64,000 bases of DNA from positions 62,001-126,000 of the forward strand of contig JAHIND010000006.1 in the NCBI GenBank assembly GCA_018896025.1, read 5' to 3'. Origin of the DNA: Pseudomonadota bacterium. GTDB lineage: Bacteria > Desulfobacterota > Desulfarculia > Desulfarculales > Desulfarculaceae. The notes under the pieces are model-generated. The model saw only the letters and a program-made list of their open reading frames with translations. It was not told the origin of the DNA and searched no databases. The first letter of the stretch is position 1; each line of letters opens with the position of its first letter. The position numbers and the translations under genes are program-made. Positions 40,910 to 49,844 of this stretch are shown here, piece after piece.

Positions 40910-41869
40910 TTACATCTCCCGCAGCAGCTTGAGGTTGTCCCGCACCCACTGGGTCTCGGCGGCCAGGCCCTGGGCCAGGCTCACCTGGGGCGTGTAGCCC
41001 AGGATATCACGGGCCTTGGAGCAGTCGGCCTCGGTGTCGCGCACATCGCCCTTGGCCACCTCCAAGCGCTCCACCTTGGCGCTCTTGCCGGTGATCTCCT
41101 CCAGCATGGCGATGACCTGGTTCACGCTCACCCGGGAGCCGCCGCCCACGTTGAACACCTGGCCCTTGGCCTCGGGGGTGGTGACCGCGGCGATGGTGGC
41201 GGCCACGATGTCGTCCACGAAGGTGAAGTCGCGCGACTGCTCGCCATCGCCGAACAGACGGATGGCACCGCCCTCCAAAAGGGCGCGGATGAAGCGGTGG
41301 AAGGCCATGTCCGGCCGCTGGCGGGGGCCGTAGACCGTGAAGTAGCGCAGGCTGGCCGTGTCCATGCCGAAGTTCTTGTGGTACAGGCCGCAGAGGTGCT
41401 CGGCGGCCAGCTTGGTGACACCGTAGGGCGAGACCGGCCAGCAGGCGCTGGTCTCGCGCATGGGCAGGTCCTTGGTGTCGCCATAAACGCTGGAGGAGCC
41501 GGCGTAGACCAGCCGTCCCAGGCCCATCTCCTTGCCCGCTTCCAGCAGCCGCTGGGTGGTCAGGATGTTGTTGTGGGTGTACACGGCGAAGTTGGCCCCC
41601 CAGGAGCGGCGCACCCCGGCCTGGGCCGCCAGGTGCACCACCGCGTCGATGCCCTCCAGCAGCACGTCTGGAGCCACGGCCATGATGTCGGCCTCGACCA
41701 GCTCGAACCCGTCACTGCCCCACAGGCCCGCCAGGTTGGCCTCTTTGAGGGGTCGGGGGTAGTAGTCGGTGAAGCTGTCTATGCCCCGCACGCGGTGGCC
41801 CAGCTCCAGCAAGCGTTCCGAGAGGCGCGAGCCGATGAAGCCCGCCGTGCCGGTGACCAAAATGTTCAT
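40910..41869 (-). CDS. NAD-dependent epimerase, UDP-glucuronate 4-epimerase-like
   Basis: Extended SDR of 319 residues with NILVTGTAGFIGSRLSERL, the catalytic tyrosine/lysine in VSPYGVTKLAAEHL and RYFTVYGPRQRPDMAFHRF. The segment RGIDSFTDYYPRPLKEANL and the PDMA-F-R-F block resemble UDP-glucuronate 4-epimerases, which make UDP-galacturonate. With ugd at 31627-32931 this gives a route from UDP-glucose to UDP-galacturonate for core or lipid A decoration. It lies 7 bp after waaC. Confidence 0.82.
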   Translation of the reverse strand: MNILVTGTAGFIGSRLSERLLELGHRVRGIDSFTDYYPRPLKEANLAGLWGSDGFELVEADIMAVAPDVLLEGIDAVVHLAAQAGVRRSWGANFAVYTHNNILTTQRLLEAGKEMGLGRLVYAGSSSVYGDTKDLPMRETSACWPVSPYGVTKLAAEHLCGLYHKNFGMDTASLRYFTVYGPRQRPDMAFHRFIRALLEGGAIRLFGDGEQSRDFTFVDDIVAATIAAVTTPEAKGQVFNVGGGSRVSVNQVIAMLEEITGKSAKVERLEVAKGDVRDTEADCSKARDILGYTPQVSLAQGLAAETQWVRDNLKLLREM

Positions 41870-41876
41870 GCTCTTC

Positions 41877-42902
41877 TCATCTCCCGGATACCAACTTCAG
41901 GGCGGCCTTGGCCGCCTGGGCGGGGCTGATCTGCTCCATGCATTTCAGGTCACCGCAGAAGCGCTCGAAGCACGGGCTGCAATCCAGCCCGGCCCGCAGA
42001 ATTTCATGGCCCGCGCCGCTGGGGCCGGTGCGCCAGGGGGCGGTGGGCCCGAACAGGGCCGCCACCTTGGTGCCCATGGCCGCGGCCAGGTGCATCACCC
42101 CGGTGTCGGTGCACACCACCGCGTCGGCCACCGACAGCAGGGCGGCCAACTCTTTCAGCCCGGTGCGGCCGGTGAGGTCCACCAGCTCGCGAACCCCGGA
42201 GCGGCGGGCGATCAGCCGCCCTATGGCCTGGTCGTCGCGCGAGCCGCTGACCACCAGGCGCACTCCCTGTTCGCCCAGAAGCCTGGCCAACTCCACCCAG
42301 TGAGCCAGGGGCCATAGCTTGGAGTCCCATTTGGCCACTGGATGCAGCACCACCATCGGGCGGGAGTCGTCCTCCCAAGGCAACAGCGAACGGGCCGCCG
42401 CCAGTTCTTCGGGCTGAGGCGTTAGGCCGAACTCGATCTGAGCCGGCAGTTCCAGGCCCAGAGGCTCCAGCATGTCCAGGTAGCGCTCCAGGGCCGGGCG
42501 GTTGGGGTCGAAGGGGGCCAACTTGTGGTTGTAGGCCAGGGCGGCCAGGGGCTCCTTGCCCCCCCGCCAGCCTATCTTGCGCGACCCACGGCTCAGGCCA
42601 ACACAGATAGCACTTTTCATGAGCCCCTGCAAGTCGACCACCGCGTCGTAGCGCTCCGACCTGAGCTCCCGGCCAAAGCCGGTGAGAGGCGACAGGCTGA
42701 ACCCAGAAGCCTCGGCCACTTGGTGGCGGGGGCTAACCAAAACCCGGTCCAGGGCGGGGTGGCCCTGCAAGAGCCCGGCCGAGGGCCGTTCCACCAGCCA
42801 GTCGATCCGGGCCTGGGGAACCTGGCGGCGGATGGCCATGGCCACGGGCAGGCTCTGCACCACGTCGCCCAGGGCCGAAAGTTTGACGATGAGCACCTTC
42901 AT
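41877..42902 (-). CDS. waaC: lipopolysaccharide heptosyltransferase I
   Basis: GT9 enzyme (341 aa) that adds the first heptose to Kdo-lipid A. The N-terminus KVLIVKLSALGDVVQSLPVAMAI is the WaaC signature (IVKLSALGDV). The donor-binding segment is CTDTGVMHLAAAMGTKVAALFGPT with PWRTGP after it. A C-terminal cysteine cluster reads CSPCFERFCGDLKCMEQI. The ATG at 42902 overlaps the gmhB stop by 4 bp. WaaF is encoded two genes upstream. Confidence 0.9.
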   Translation of the reverse strand: MKVLIVKLSALGDVVQSLPVAMAIRRQVPQARIDWLVERPSAGLLQGHPALDRVLVSPRHQVAEASGFSLSPLTGFGRELRSERYDAVVDLQGLMKSAICVGLSRGSRKIGWRGGKEPLAALAYNHKLAPFDPNRPALERYLDMLEPLGLELPAQIEFGLTPQPEELAAARSLLPWEDDSRPMVVLHPVAKWDSKLWPLAHWVELARLLGEQGVRLVVSGSRDDQAIGRLIARRSGVRELVDLTGRTGLKELAALLSVADAVVCTDTGVMHLAAAMGTKVAALFGPTAPWRTGPSGAGHEILRAGLDCSPCFERFCGDLKCMEQISPAQAAKAALKLVSGR

Positions 42903-43477
42903 CGCGGCACTCGTCCGGCCAGGCGGTCCAAAATCCACCGGGCCGCCGCCGCCAAATCCGGCAGGGTCGAGGCAGGCTCCTCGGCCACGGAACCCGCCGG
43001 GTCCAGGGGCATGCCGCTGGTGACCAACAGGCTGGTGAGCCCGGCATTGTACCCGCAGGCCACGTCGATGCGCTTGTCACCCACCATGAAGGACCCTTCC
43101 AGGCTCAGGCCCAGCTCCCGGGCCGCCTGCTCCAGCATGCCGGTGCCCGGCTTGCGGCAGTCGCAGACCCCGGCGTAGGGCTCCACCACGCCCTCGGGAT
43201 GGTGGGGGCAGTAGTAGAAGGCATCCAGCCAGGCCTCGGCTTCTTCCCGGAGCTGGCGCTCCACCTCGGCCTGCACGGCATGCATCTGCTCCAGGCCGAA
43301 ACGGCCCCTAGCTATGCCCGACTGGTTACTCACCCCCACCACGGCCAGCCCGGCCTCACGCAAATCGGCGATGGCCTGAGCCGCGCCGGGCAAAAGGCGC
43401 ACCTGGGCGGGGTCGGAGATGTAGCCCACTTCCACGTTGATGGTGCCGTCGCGATCGAGAAAAACCGCCCGTCGCAT
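42899..43477 (-). CDS. gmhB: D-glycero-beta-D-manno-heptose-1,7-bisphosphate 7-phosphatase
   Basis: HAD phosphatase (192 aa) of ADP-heptose synthesis. The catalytic motif is FLDRDGTINVE, followed by VGVSNQSGIARG and the zinc-binding loop CPHHPEG...CDCRKPGTGM with its cysteine/histidine pattern. The C-terminal motif is FMVGDKRIDVACGYNAG. It acts after rfaE1 in the pathway. The ATG at 43477 overlaps the waaF stop by one base, and the stop overlaps waaC. Confidence 0.95.
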   Translation of the reverse strand: MRRAVFLDRDGTINVEVGYISDPAQVRLLPGAAQAIADLREAGLAVVGVSNQSGIARGRFGLEQMHAVQAEVERQLREEAEAWLDAFYYCPHHPEGVVEPYAGVCDCRKPGTGMLEQAARELGLSLEGSFMVGDKRIDVACGYNAGLTSLLVTSGMPLDPAGSVAEEPASTLPDLAAAARWILDRLAGRVPR

Positions 43478-44550
43478 CAGGCCCCCTCCCCCGCCCCGGC
43501 CAAGAGCTCCCGCGCCGCCTGGGCCACCTGCTCCGGGCTTATGGCCGTGAAGCACTTCAGGTCGCCCGCGGGGCACTCGGGCTTCAGGCAAGGGCTGCAA
43601 TCCACCGGCACCCGCACCAGGGCGATGTGGGGCCCCAAGGGGCCGGTGGTCACCGGATTGGTGGAGCCGAACACCGCCACCGTGGGCCGTCCCAGGGCGG
43701 CGGCGGCGTGCATAAGGCCGCTGTCGTTGGTGATGAACAGGCCGGTGCGCTCCACCAGGGCCAAGGCCTGGCCCAACTGGGTGGCCCCGGCCAGATTGCG
43801 CACGCTGAAACCATTGAGGCCCTGGGCCACGGCATCGCATGCCTCGGCCTCGCCCTGGCTGCCAAAGAGAAGCACCGCATCGAAGCCGTCGCTCAGCTCG
43901 CGGGCGGCGGCGGCAAAGCGCTCGGCGGGCCACTGCTTGGCCGAGCCAAAGGCCGCGCCGGGAGCCAGGCCCATCAGCCGCGCCCCGCCCAGGCCCTCGC
44001 GCTCCAGGTAGTCAGCCGCCCAGGCCCGGTCCTCGGGCGTCAGATGCAGCTGGGGCCGCACTCCCTCCGAGGGCGGGACCAAGGGCAGCAAACCGGCTTG
44101 GCCCAAAATGGCCAGGTAATAGCAGGTCTCGTGCACCTGTCGCAGCTCCGGGGTCAGGGCCGCCCGGTGGGTGAGCAGCAGGCCCCGGCCGTCGCGGGAG
44201 TATCCCAGGCGCACGGGGATGCGGGCCAACCAGGCGATAAGCGCCGCCTCGAAGGCGTTTTGCAACAGCACCGCCCAATCGTAGCGCCGCGCCCTTAATT
44301 GCTTTGCCATGCCCAGCAGGCCGCCCGCCCCGGCGTGCTCGCCCGTCTTGTCATAGGCCAAGACCCGGCTCACCCCCGGCTGCGCTCCGTACACCGCCGC
44401 CGCCCAGGGACGGGCCAGCACCTCGATTTCGGCCTGGGGGCAGGCCTGGTGCAAGGCGGCCAGAGCGGGCAGGGTCATCACCGCGTCGCCCACCCAGTTG
44501 GTGGCCCGCACCAGGATGCGCCGGGGCGCCGCCGGGTCCAGGGGGCGCAT
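43477..44550 (-). CDS. waaF: lipopolysaccharide heptosyltransferase II
   Basis: GT9 enzyme (357 aa) that adds the second heptose. The N-terminal RILVRATNWVGDAVMTLPAL is diagnostic of WaaF. The segments GLAPGAAFGSAKQWPAERF and TNDSGLMHAAAALGRPTVAVFGSTNP form the donor site. A C-terminal cluster reads CSPCLKPECPAGDLKCFTAI. The start is the ATG at 44550, whose A is the last base of the preceding acyltransferase stop. Confidence 0.95.
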   Translation of the reverse strand: MRPLDPAAPRRILVRATNWVGDAVMTLPALAALHQACPQAEIEVLARPWAAAVYGAQPGVSRVLAYDKTGEHAGAGGLLGMAKQLRARRYDWAVLLQNAFEAALIAWLARIPVRLGYSRDGRGLLLTHRAALTPELRQVHETCYYLAILGQAGLLPLVPPSEGVRPQLHLTPEDRAWAADYLEREGLGGARLMGLAPGAAFGSAKQWPAERFAAAARELSDGFDAVLLFGSQGEAEACDAVAQGLNGFSVRNLAGATQLGQALALVERTGLFITNDSGLMHAAAALGRPTVAVFGSTNPVTTGPLGPHIALVRVPVDCSPCLKPECPAGDLKCFTAISPEQVAQAARELLAGAGEGA

Positions 44551-45452
44551 CAGCGCTTCTCCCTCGGCCAGGGCTGGCTGGGCTTGGTTTTCCAGCGCTG
44601 GTGCAGCCAGAACCACTGCTCCGGCTTCTGGCGGATTATGTCCTCCAGCACCTTGGTGTAGTTCTGGGTGTTCTGCCAGGTGTCCTTGGTCTTGTCCTCG
44701 GTTTTGACCAAGGGAACTTCCTCGCCGAAATACACGTCGAATTTGCCGTCGTCGGCCCGCCAATTGTAATAAGGCACCACCGGCGCGCCGGTGGAGCGGG
44801 TCAGCAGGGCCATGCCCTTGTTGGAGCAGGCCGGGCGTCCGAAGAAATCCACCCACTCGCCGTCGTACCAGTCCACGTTTTGGTCCAGCAAGAGGCCCAG
44901 CATGCGGTTCTGCTTGATGCCCCGCAAGAGGACCCGCGCCGAGCGGCTCTTGGGCACCACCTCGCTGCCTCCGGTCTTGGTGCGCCAGCCGTTCACCAAG
45001 CGATCGGCCGGAGGCCAGTCTATGGGCCGGGCCACGATGAGGGCTCCGAAGCCCAGGCCCACCGCTCCGGCCACGTTGGCCCACTCCCAGTTGCCTAAGT
45101 GGCCCGTAAGAAGGATCAGGCCCTTGCCCTTGGACAAGGCCTGGTGCACGTTGTCCAGGCCGTGGCAGCGTGTTTGCGCGAAGATATCCTGCGGGCTCAG
45201 ACGCACCAGACGGGGAATCTCGGTGACCACCTGGGCGATGTGCTCGAACACCTTGCGCCCGGTGTCTTGCACCCAGTAAGCGTCCTTTTCCGGGAACGAG
45301 GCGGTCAGGTTTCCCAGCACGATGTCCCGGTGGCGCTGATCCAAGCGCATGGCCAGGCGACCCAGGCCCCGGCCCACGACCCGGCTCAGGCCCAGAGGCG
45401 GCAGGGACAGGGTCCACACCCCGGCGCGCAGCGCCTGGTCGGCAAAGCTCAT
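44550..45452 (-). CDS. lipid A biosynthesis acyltransferase (LpxL/HtrB family)
   Basis: Inner-membrane lysophospholipid acyltransferase family protein (300 aa) that adds a secondary acyl chain to Kdo-lipid A. The catalytic HX4E motif is HLGNWEW near residue 118. Other family blocks are RDIVLGNLTASFPEK, ARPIDWPPADRLVN, GLLLDQNVDW and PVVPYYNWR. The N-terminus has a hydrophobic stretch (about 10-27). LpxL versus LpxM specificity cannot be read off. It sits between lpxK and waaF with overlapping ends on both sides. Confidence 0.9.
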   Translation of the reverse strand: MSFADQALRAGVWTLSLPPLGLSRVVGRGLGRLAMRLDQRHRDIVLGNLTASFPEKDAYWVQDTGRKVFEHIAQVVTEIPRLVRLSPQDIFAQTRCHGLDNVHQALSKGKGLILLTGHLGNWEWANVAGAVGLGFGALIVARPIDWPPADRLVNGWRTKTGGSEVVPKSRSARVLLRGIKQNRMLGLLLDQNVDWYDGEWVDFFGRPACSNKGMALLTRSTGAPVVPYYNWRADDGKFDVYFGEEVPLVKTEDKTKDTWQNTQNYTKVLEDIIRQKPEQWFWLHQRWKTKPSQPWPREKR

Positions 45453-46564
45453 CGCGCCACCTCCCAACCGGTCAGGGCGTGGCTGAGCAGGTGCGGCAGG
45501 GACTCGGGGCCGTCCAGGAACTCCAGGCCCAAGCGGGTGCTCCACACCGGGATGTCTACCGGCAGGTCAACCGGAAGGCGCACCGCGTCCTTGCCCGAGC
45601 ACACCAGGGCCCGGGTCGAAAGGGTCTGAGCCCTTGCCCAGAGCCCGGCCAGCTCCGTGGCGGTAAAACGGTGGTGGTCGCCAAAGGACTCCAGGCCCAG
45701 GACGGTGAGCCCGGCCTGGCGCAGGCTGTGCCGGAAGCTCTCGGGACGGGCCAGGCCGCAGAAGGCATACACCGGCTCACCCCGCCAGGCCTCGTCCTCC
45801 AGGGCGGTGCCCTCCCTGGCCAGCTCCAGGCCGTCCAGGCGGTAGCGGCAGGCCAGGATGGGCTTGTCGCCCACCCGCCAGGCAAGCGACTCCCTGGCTT
45901 CGCGCGCTTGCTGCCGGTCGCGCACCCTGGTGAGCACCACCGCCTGAGCCCGCTGCAAGGCCCCCGGCCCTTCGCGCAGGCGGCCACGGGGCAAGAGGCG
46001 CTCCCCGTCCAGGGGGTCGGCCGCGTCCAATGCCACCAGGTTCAGGTCGCGGTAAAGGGCCCGGTGTTGTAGCAGGTCGTCGCCCACCAGAATGCGCGTC
46101 CCGCACTTTTGCAAAAGCAACTGCCCGGCCTGATAGCGCGAGGCCCCCACGGCCACCGGCACGCCCAGACGCCGGGCCAGTAAAATTGGCTCGTCGCCCG
46201 CCTGGGTGGAATCGGCCAAAATGTTCTCGCCGTCGCTTACCAGAAGGGGCTCCTTGCCCTGGCGGCCATAGCCCCGGCTGATGACCCCGGCGGGCAGGCC
46301 CATGTCCAGCAGGGCGCGCACCACGGCCATGGTCAAGGGGGTCTTGCCCGTACCGCCCACGGCCAGGTTGCCCACCCCGATCACCGGCACGGGCAAACAG
46401 CGCGAGGGTTTGAAGCCCAGGTCAAAGGCAGTGTTGTTCAGCCACACCCCGGCGGCGTAAAGCCCGCTGGCCGCCGTGGCCGCCACTCGCAAAGCCCCCA
46501 ACCAGCGGGGACCAGGCTCGTCGCCCAGCACCCTGCGCCACAAGGCTTCGGACCGTTTAGGCAT
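45449..46564 (-). CDS. lpxK: tetraacyldisaccharide 4'-kinase
   Basis: Phosphorylates the lipid A disaccharide at C4' (371 aa). The P-loop is GNLAVGGTGKTP (about residues 65-76). Further LpxK motifs are VISRGYGRQGKEPLLVSDG, AGDEPILLARR, VAVGASRYQAG and DDLLQHRALYRDLNLVALDA (the usual motif is DDGFQHR). One hydrophobic N-terminal segment anchors it to the membrane. The ATG at 46564 is chosen because it matches the family start; it overlaps waaA by 8 bp. Confidence 0.94.
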   Translation of the reverse strand: MPKRSEALWRRVLGDEPGPRWLGALRVAATAASGLYAAGVWLNNTAFDLGFKPSRCLPVPVIGVGNLAVGGTGKTPLTMAVVRALLDMGLPAGVISRGYGRQGKEPLLVSDGENILADSTQAGDEPILLARRLGVPVAVGASRYQAGQLLLQKCGTRILVGDDLLQHRALYRDLNLVALDAADPLDGERLLPRGRLREGPGALQRAQAVVLTRVRDRQQAREARESLAWRVGDKPILACRYRLDGLELAREGTALEDEAWRGEPVYAFCGLARPESFRHSLRQAGLTVLGLESFGDHHRFTATELAGLWARAQTLSTRALVCSGKDAVRLPVDLPVDIPVWSTRLGLEFLDGPESLPHLLSHALTGWEVAR

Positions 46565-47846
46565 GGCCACCCTCCAGGAGAAGAGCCGCCGCTGCCACGG
46601 CCCGCTCCACCGCGCCGTGGTGGGCATCCACGAAGTCGCGAGCCACCTGTCCCATGGCCTGGGCTTTTTCCGGGTGCGCCAGCAAGCCGCCCCAGGCCGT
46701 GGCCAGCTCCGCGCCGGCGGCTATGCGCAGGCCGCCGCCCGCATCTTCCAGGTCGCGGGCCATCTCCAAAAAGTTGTGGGTAATGGGGCCGAACACCACC
46801 GGCACCCCCTGGGCGGCGGGCTCCAAAAGATTGTGCCCGCCCACGGACACCAGAGAGCCACCCACGAATGAGGCCGCCCCCAGGGCGTAGGCCGAGGCCA
46901 GCTTGCCCAGCAGGTCCAACACCACCACCTGGCTGCCCGCCGGGGCGGGTCCTTGGGAGAGCCGAGCTGCGCTGAGGCCGCGCTCCTGGGCCAGGCGAGC
47001 CACCGCCGGGCCCCGCTCCACCTCACGGGGGGCGATGAGCAAAGCCAGGCCGGGCACGCGCTCTTTTAACTGCACATAGGCCTCCAGGCAGGGCTCCTCT
47101 TCCCCGGTGTGGGTGGACCCGGCCACCAGCACGGTGCGCCCGGCCAAGCCCAACTCCTCGGCCAGGGCGCGGCGTTGGGCTTCATCCAGAGCCTCCGGCG
47201 CGCTGTCGAACTTTAGGTTGCCGCCCACTTTCACCTTGTCGGGACCGACCCCCACGCTGAGCAGACGCTCCCGGTCGGTGGCGGTCTGCACCAGCACCAG
47301 GTCGAACCCCCGCCACAGCTCCCGGGCCAGCGGCCCCAGGCGGCGGTAGCCCCGCAGGGTGCGCGGGCTCACCCGGCCGTTGACCAGCATGCGGGGCACT
47401 CCCTGTTCGGCAAGGGCCCACTGCCAGCCGGGCCACAGGTCGCCCTCGACCAGGATGGCCAAGCCGGGGCGCAGGGCCTTTAGCACCGGGCGCATTGCCC
47501 AGGGCAGTTCCAGGGGGCGGATAAAGGTGGCGTCCACCTGATCGGCCAGCTTTTCCCGCGCCGTGGCCAGGCCCTGGCCGGTGCCGCAGGAAAAGGCGAT
47601 GGGCTTATCAGGAAAGCGCTCGCGCAGGCCGCGCACCAGAGGGAGGGCCGAGACCGACTCGCCCACGCTCAGGGCGTGCAGCCAGATGCCGCCAGGCTGC
47701 AACGTGGGCGGCTGGGCCAGGGGCCCCAGGCCCAAGCGGGCCAAGGTGGCTTGGCGCTTGGGAGGCCGGGCCAGGCGGGCGGCGATGAACGGCGAAGCCG
47801 CCACCGCCCCCAGGCCCAGGGTCAGGCTGTACAGGGTGCGCTTCAT
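46557..47846 (-). CDS. waaA: 3-deoxy-D-manno-octulosonic acid (Kdo) transferase
   Basis: Transfers Kdo from CMP-Kdo to lipid IVA (429 aa). An N-terminal membrane anchor (residues 1-24) is followed by GGIWLHALSVGESVSALPLV with the catalytic glutamate, then SCGTGQGLATAREK, a LVEGDLWPG block and VNGRVSPRTLRGYRRL. The C-terminal CMP-Kdo site has VAGSTHTGEEEP, VGGSLVSVGGHNLLEPAA and PVVFGPITHNF. The number of Kdo units added is not evident. It lies between the ArnD-like gene and lpxK, overlapping both. Confidence 0.96.
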   Translation of the reverse strand: MKRTLYSLTLGLGAVAASPFIAARLARPPKRQATLARLGLGPLAQPPTLQPGGIWLHALSVGESVSALPLVRGLRERFPDKPIAFSCGTGQGLATAREKLADQVDATFIRPLELPWAMRPVLKALRPGLAILVEGDLWPGWQWALAEQGVPRMLVNGRVSPRTLRGYRRLGPLARELWRGFDLVLVQTATDRERLLSVGVGPDKVKVGGNLKFDSAPEALDEAQRRALAEELGLAGRTVLVAGSTHTGEEEPCLEAYVQLKERVPGLALLIAPREVERGPAVARLAQERGLSAARLSQGPAPAGSQVVVLDLLGKLASAYALGAASFVGGSLVSVGGHNLLEPAAQGVPVVFGPITHNFLEMARDLEDAGGGLRIAAGAELATAWGGLLAHPEKAQAMGQVARDFVDAHHGAVERAVAAAALLLEGGHA

Positions 47847-48790
47847 GCCGCCCTCTGCGCGAGGTCCGAAGCTTGCCAGGCCAGATCCCCCGCTCGCCCC
47901 GGCGCTCGGCCCCAGCTCACCTCGTCCACCGGCACGCCCTTGGCCGCTTCCTGGGCTGCGGCGTCCACCAGGCGAGGGAAGCTCACCCCCCGGTCCTGCA
48001 AGCGGGCGATGAGGCCCTCCAGCACCGGGGCCTGAGCCCTTCCCTCCACCTCGCCGTGCAGGGTGTAGACGTTGAGTTGGCCGGGGCGCACATGGTCGGT
48101 CAGCCAGGCGGCGGCGGTGTCCAGGGTGACGCCGTCGCGTCCCAGTATCTCGTCAAGGGTGGGCATGGTGGTGGGCAGCTCCACCAGGGGCAAGGGGCGT
48201 CCCTCCACCAGGGGCCGGAAGGGGCTGCGCCCCCGGGCGCAGGACACGTGGCTGATCCCCATGTCGGCCAGGGCCTGATAGGCGGTGGGGGTGATCTGCC
48301 AGCCCGGCGAGGCGAAGCTGGCCGGAGCCAGGCCGGTGATCTGCTTGTAGAGCCGCCAGGCCCGGCCCAGGTGGGCCCTTATGCGCTGGGCGGGAAGGTG
48401 ACGCATGCGGTCGTGCCAGAACACGTGGTCCCAGCCGTGCAGCCCCACCTCGTGGCCCTGGGCCATCAGTTCGTGGAACAGATACGGGGCCTCCTGGGCG
48501 ATGATCGGGCCGGGCAAGGCCACGCCGTAGAGCATGGTGGTGACGCCGTAGGCCCCGGCCGCGCCGGAGCGAAGCTGCTTTTGCAGGAAGCCGGGCTTAA
48601 CCAGGCGGGCCAGGGCGCGGCCCGAGTGGTCCGGACCCATGGCTATGTAAAAGGAGGCCTTCACCCCGGCTTGGGCGAAAATGTCCATCAGACGAGGCAC
48701 GCCTTCCAGCAGGCCCACCTTGGTGTCGATGTCTACTTTCAGAACCAGGCGGGTGTCGGCCGCTGAAGGCTCGGACCGGTTAAGCACCAT
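47843..48790 (-). CDS. ArnD-like polysaccharide deacetylase/deformylase
   Basis: NodB-fold deacetylase of 315 residues closest to ArnD, which deformylates 4-formamido-L-arabinose on undecaprenyl phosphate. Matching blocks are LVLKVDIDTKVGLLEGVPRL with the first aspartate, ASFYIAMGPDHSGRALARL, HEVGLHGWDHVFWHDRM with the metal histidines, ASFASPGWQITPTAYQAL and LNVYTLHGEVEG. There is no signal peptide, as in ArnD. The ATG at 48790 lies 2 bp after the ArnC-like stop, and the two would act in sequence on a lipid-linked amino sugar. ArnA and ArnB are not in the window, so the sugar may not be Ara4N. Confidence 0.87.
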   Translation of the reverse strand: MVLNRSEPSAADTRLVLKVDIDTKVGLLEGVPRLMDIFAQAGVKASFYIAMGPDHSGRALARLVKPGFLQKQLRSGAAGAYGVTTMLYGVALPGPIIAQEAPYLFHELMAQGHEVGLHGWDHVFWHDRMRHLPAQRIRAHLGRAWRLYKQITGLAPASFASPGWQITPTAYQALADMGISHVSCARGRSPFRPLVEGRPLPLVELPTTMPTLDEILGRDGVTLDTAAAWLTDHVRPGQLNVYTLHGEVEGRAQAPVLEGLIARLQDRGVSFPRLVDAAAQEAAKGVPVDEVSWGRAPGRAGDLAWQASDLAQRAA

Positions 48791-48792
48791 GG

Positions 48793-49752
48793 TTACGACC
48801 CGGCTTCGGGGTCCCTGGTCTCGCGGATGACGAAGCGCGGCCTGCGCCGAACCTCGCGGTAGATGCGGCCCAGGTATTCGCCCATGAGCCCCACCACCAG
48901 GATTTGCAGGCCCACGAAGACGAAGAGGATGGCGAACAGGGTGAACACCCCCCCGACTTCCGGGCCCACCACCAGGCGGCGTATGAACAGGAACAGGCCG
49001 AAAGCCAGGCCCATCAGGGCGATGAGCACCCCCAAGACGCTGACCATCTGGATGGGCAGCACCGAAAAGCCGGTCATCAGGTCGAAGTTGAGCTTGATGA
49101 GTTTCAGGAGGCCGTACTTGGATTGTCCCGCCGCGCGCTCGGCGTGAGCCACGGGGATTTCGCCCACGCTGGCCGCGTAGAGGTTGGCCAAGGCGGGGAT
49201 GTAGGAAGAAGTCTCCTGGGAGGCGCACATGGCCTGGACCACCTCGATGCGGTAGGCCCGGAGCATGCAGCCATAGTCCTTTAGGTGCACCCCCACCACC
49301 CGGCTGGTCATCTTGGCCACGAGCCAGGTTGGTATCTTGCGCAGCACCGAGTCGTGGCGGTTTTGCCGCCAGCCGCTGACCACGTCAAACCCCTCCTCGA
49401 GCTTGTTCACCAGCTTGGGAACCTCCTCGGGGGGGTTTTGCAGATCCGCGTCCAGGGTCACCACCACCTGCCCCCGCACCGTCTCAAAACCCGCGAATAT
49501 GGCCATATGCTGGCCGTAGTTGCGGTTGAAACGCACCAGGCGCACGTGGGGGTCCTGGCCTTGGATGCGGCTCAGTAGATCCCAGGAGGCGTCCTTGGAG
49601 CCGTCGTCCACATAGACGACCTCCCAATCCCAGGGAGAGGCGTTCAGGGTCAAGGACAGACGGGCGTGAAGCTCCGTCAGGTTGTCCTCTTCGTTAAAAA
49701 CGGGGATAACCACTGATAGATAGGGCTGGTTTTTCTTGGCTGCCGGGGGCAT
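48793..49752 (-). CDS. ArnC/DPM-like family 2 glycosyltransferase
   Basis: Membrane-anchored GT2 enzyme (319 aa) that loads a sugar onto undecaprenyl phosphate. The GT-A domain has YLSVVIPVFNEEDNLTELHA, VVYVDDGSKD and the DXD-type VVTLDADLQNPPEEV. Two C-terminal membrane helices (about residues 222-285) follow, as in ArnC. The ATG at 49752 (ggagagg upstream) is preferred over the TTG at 49779. A 92-bp gap upstream may hold a weak promoter. Donor identity is open: UDP-Ara4FN in ArnC; GlcNAc/GalNAc-type in relatives. Confidence 0.9.
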   Translation of the reverse strand: MPPAAKKNQPYLSVVIPVFNEEDNLTELHARLSLTLNASPWDWEVVYVDDGSKDASWDLLSRIQGQDPHVRLVRFNRNYGQHMAIFAGFETVRGQVVVTLDADLQNPPEEVPKLVNKLEEGFDVVSGWRQNRHDSVLRKIPTWLVAKMTSRVVGVHLKDYGCMLRAYRIEVVQAMCASQETSSYIPALANLYAASVGEIPVAHAERAAGQSKYGLLKLIKLNFDLMTGFSVLPIQMVSVLGVLIALMGLAFGLFLFIRRLVVGPEVGGVFTLFAILFVFVGLQILVVGLMGEYLGRIYREVRRRPRFVIRETRDPEAGS

Positions 49753-49801
49753 GGGCCTCTCCGCATTGGGTGATGCCAAAACTTGCTGTTCGCGGGTTTA
49801 T

Positions 49802-49830
49802 ACTATGGCAGGCAAAGGGGATTAAATCAA
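49802..49830 (-). promoter_or_regulatory. weak internal promoter candidate before the ArnC-like gene
   Basis: On the minus strand TTGATT (49825-49830) and CATAGT (49802-49807) are 17 bp apart, in one of the few gaps (92 bp) of the envelope gene run. Both hexamers match the consensus at four of six positions. Confidence 0.3.
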
Positions 49831-49844
49831 GTTGCCTCGGAGTG

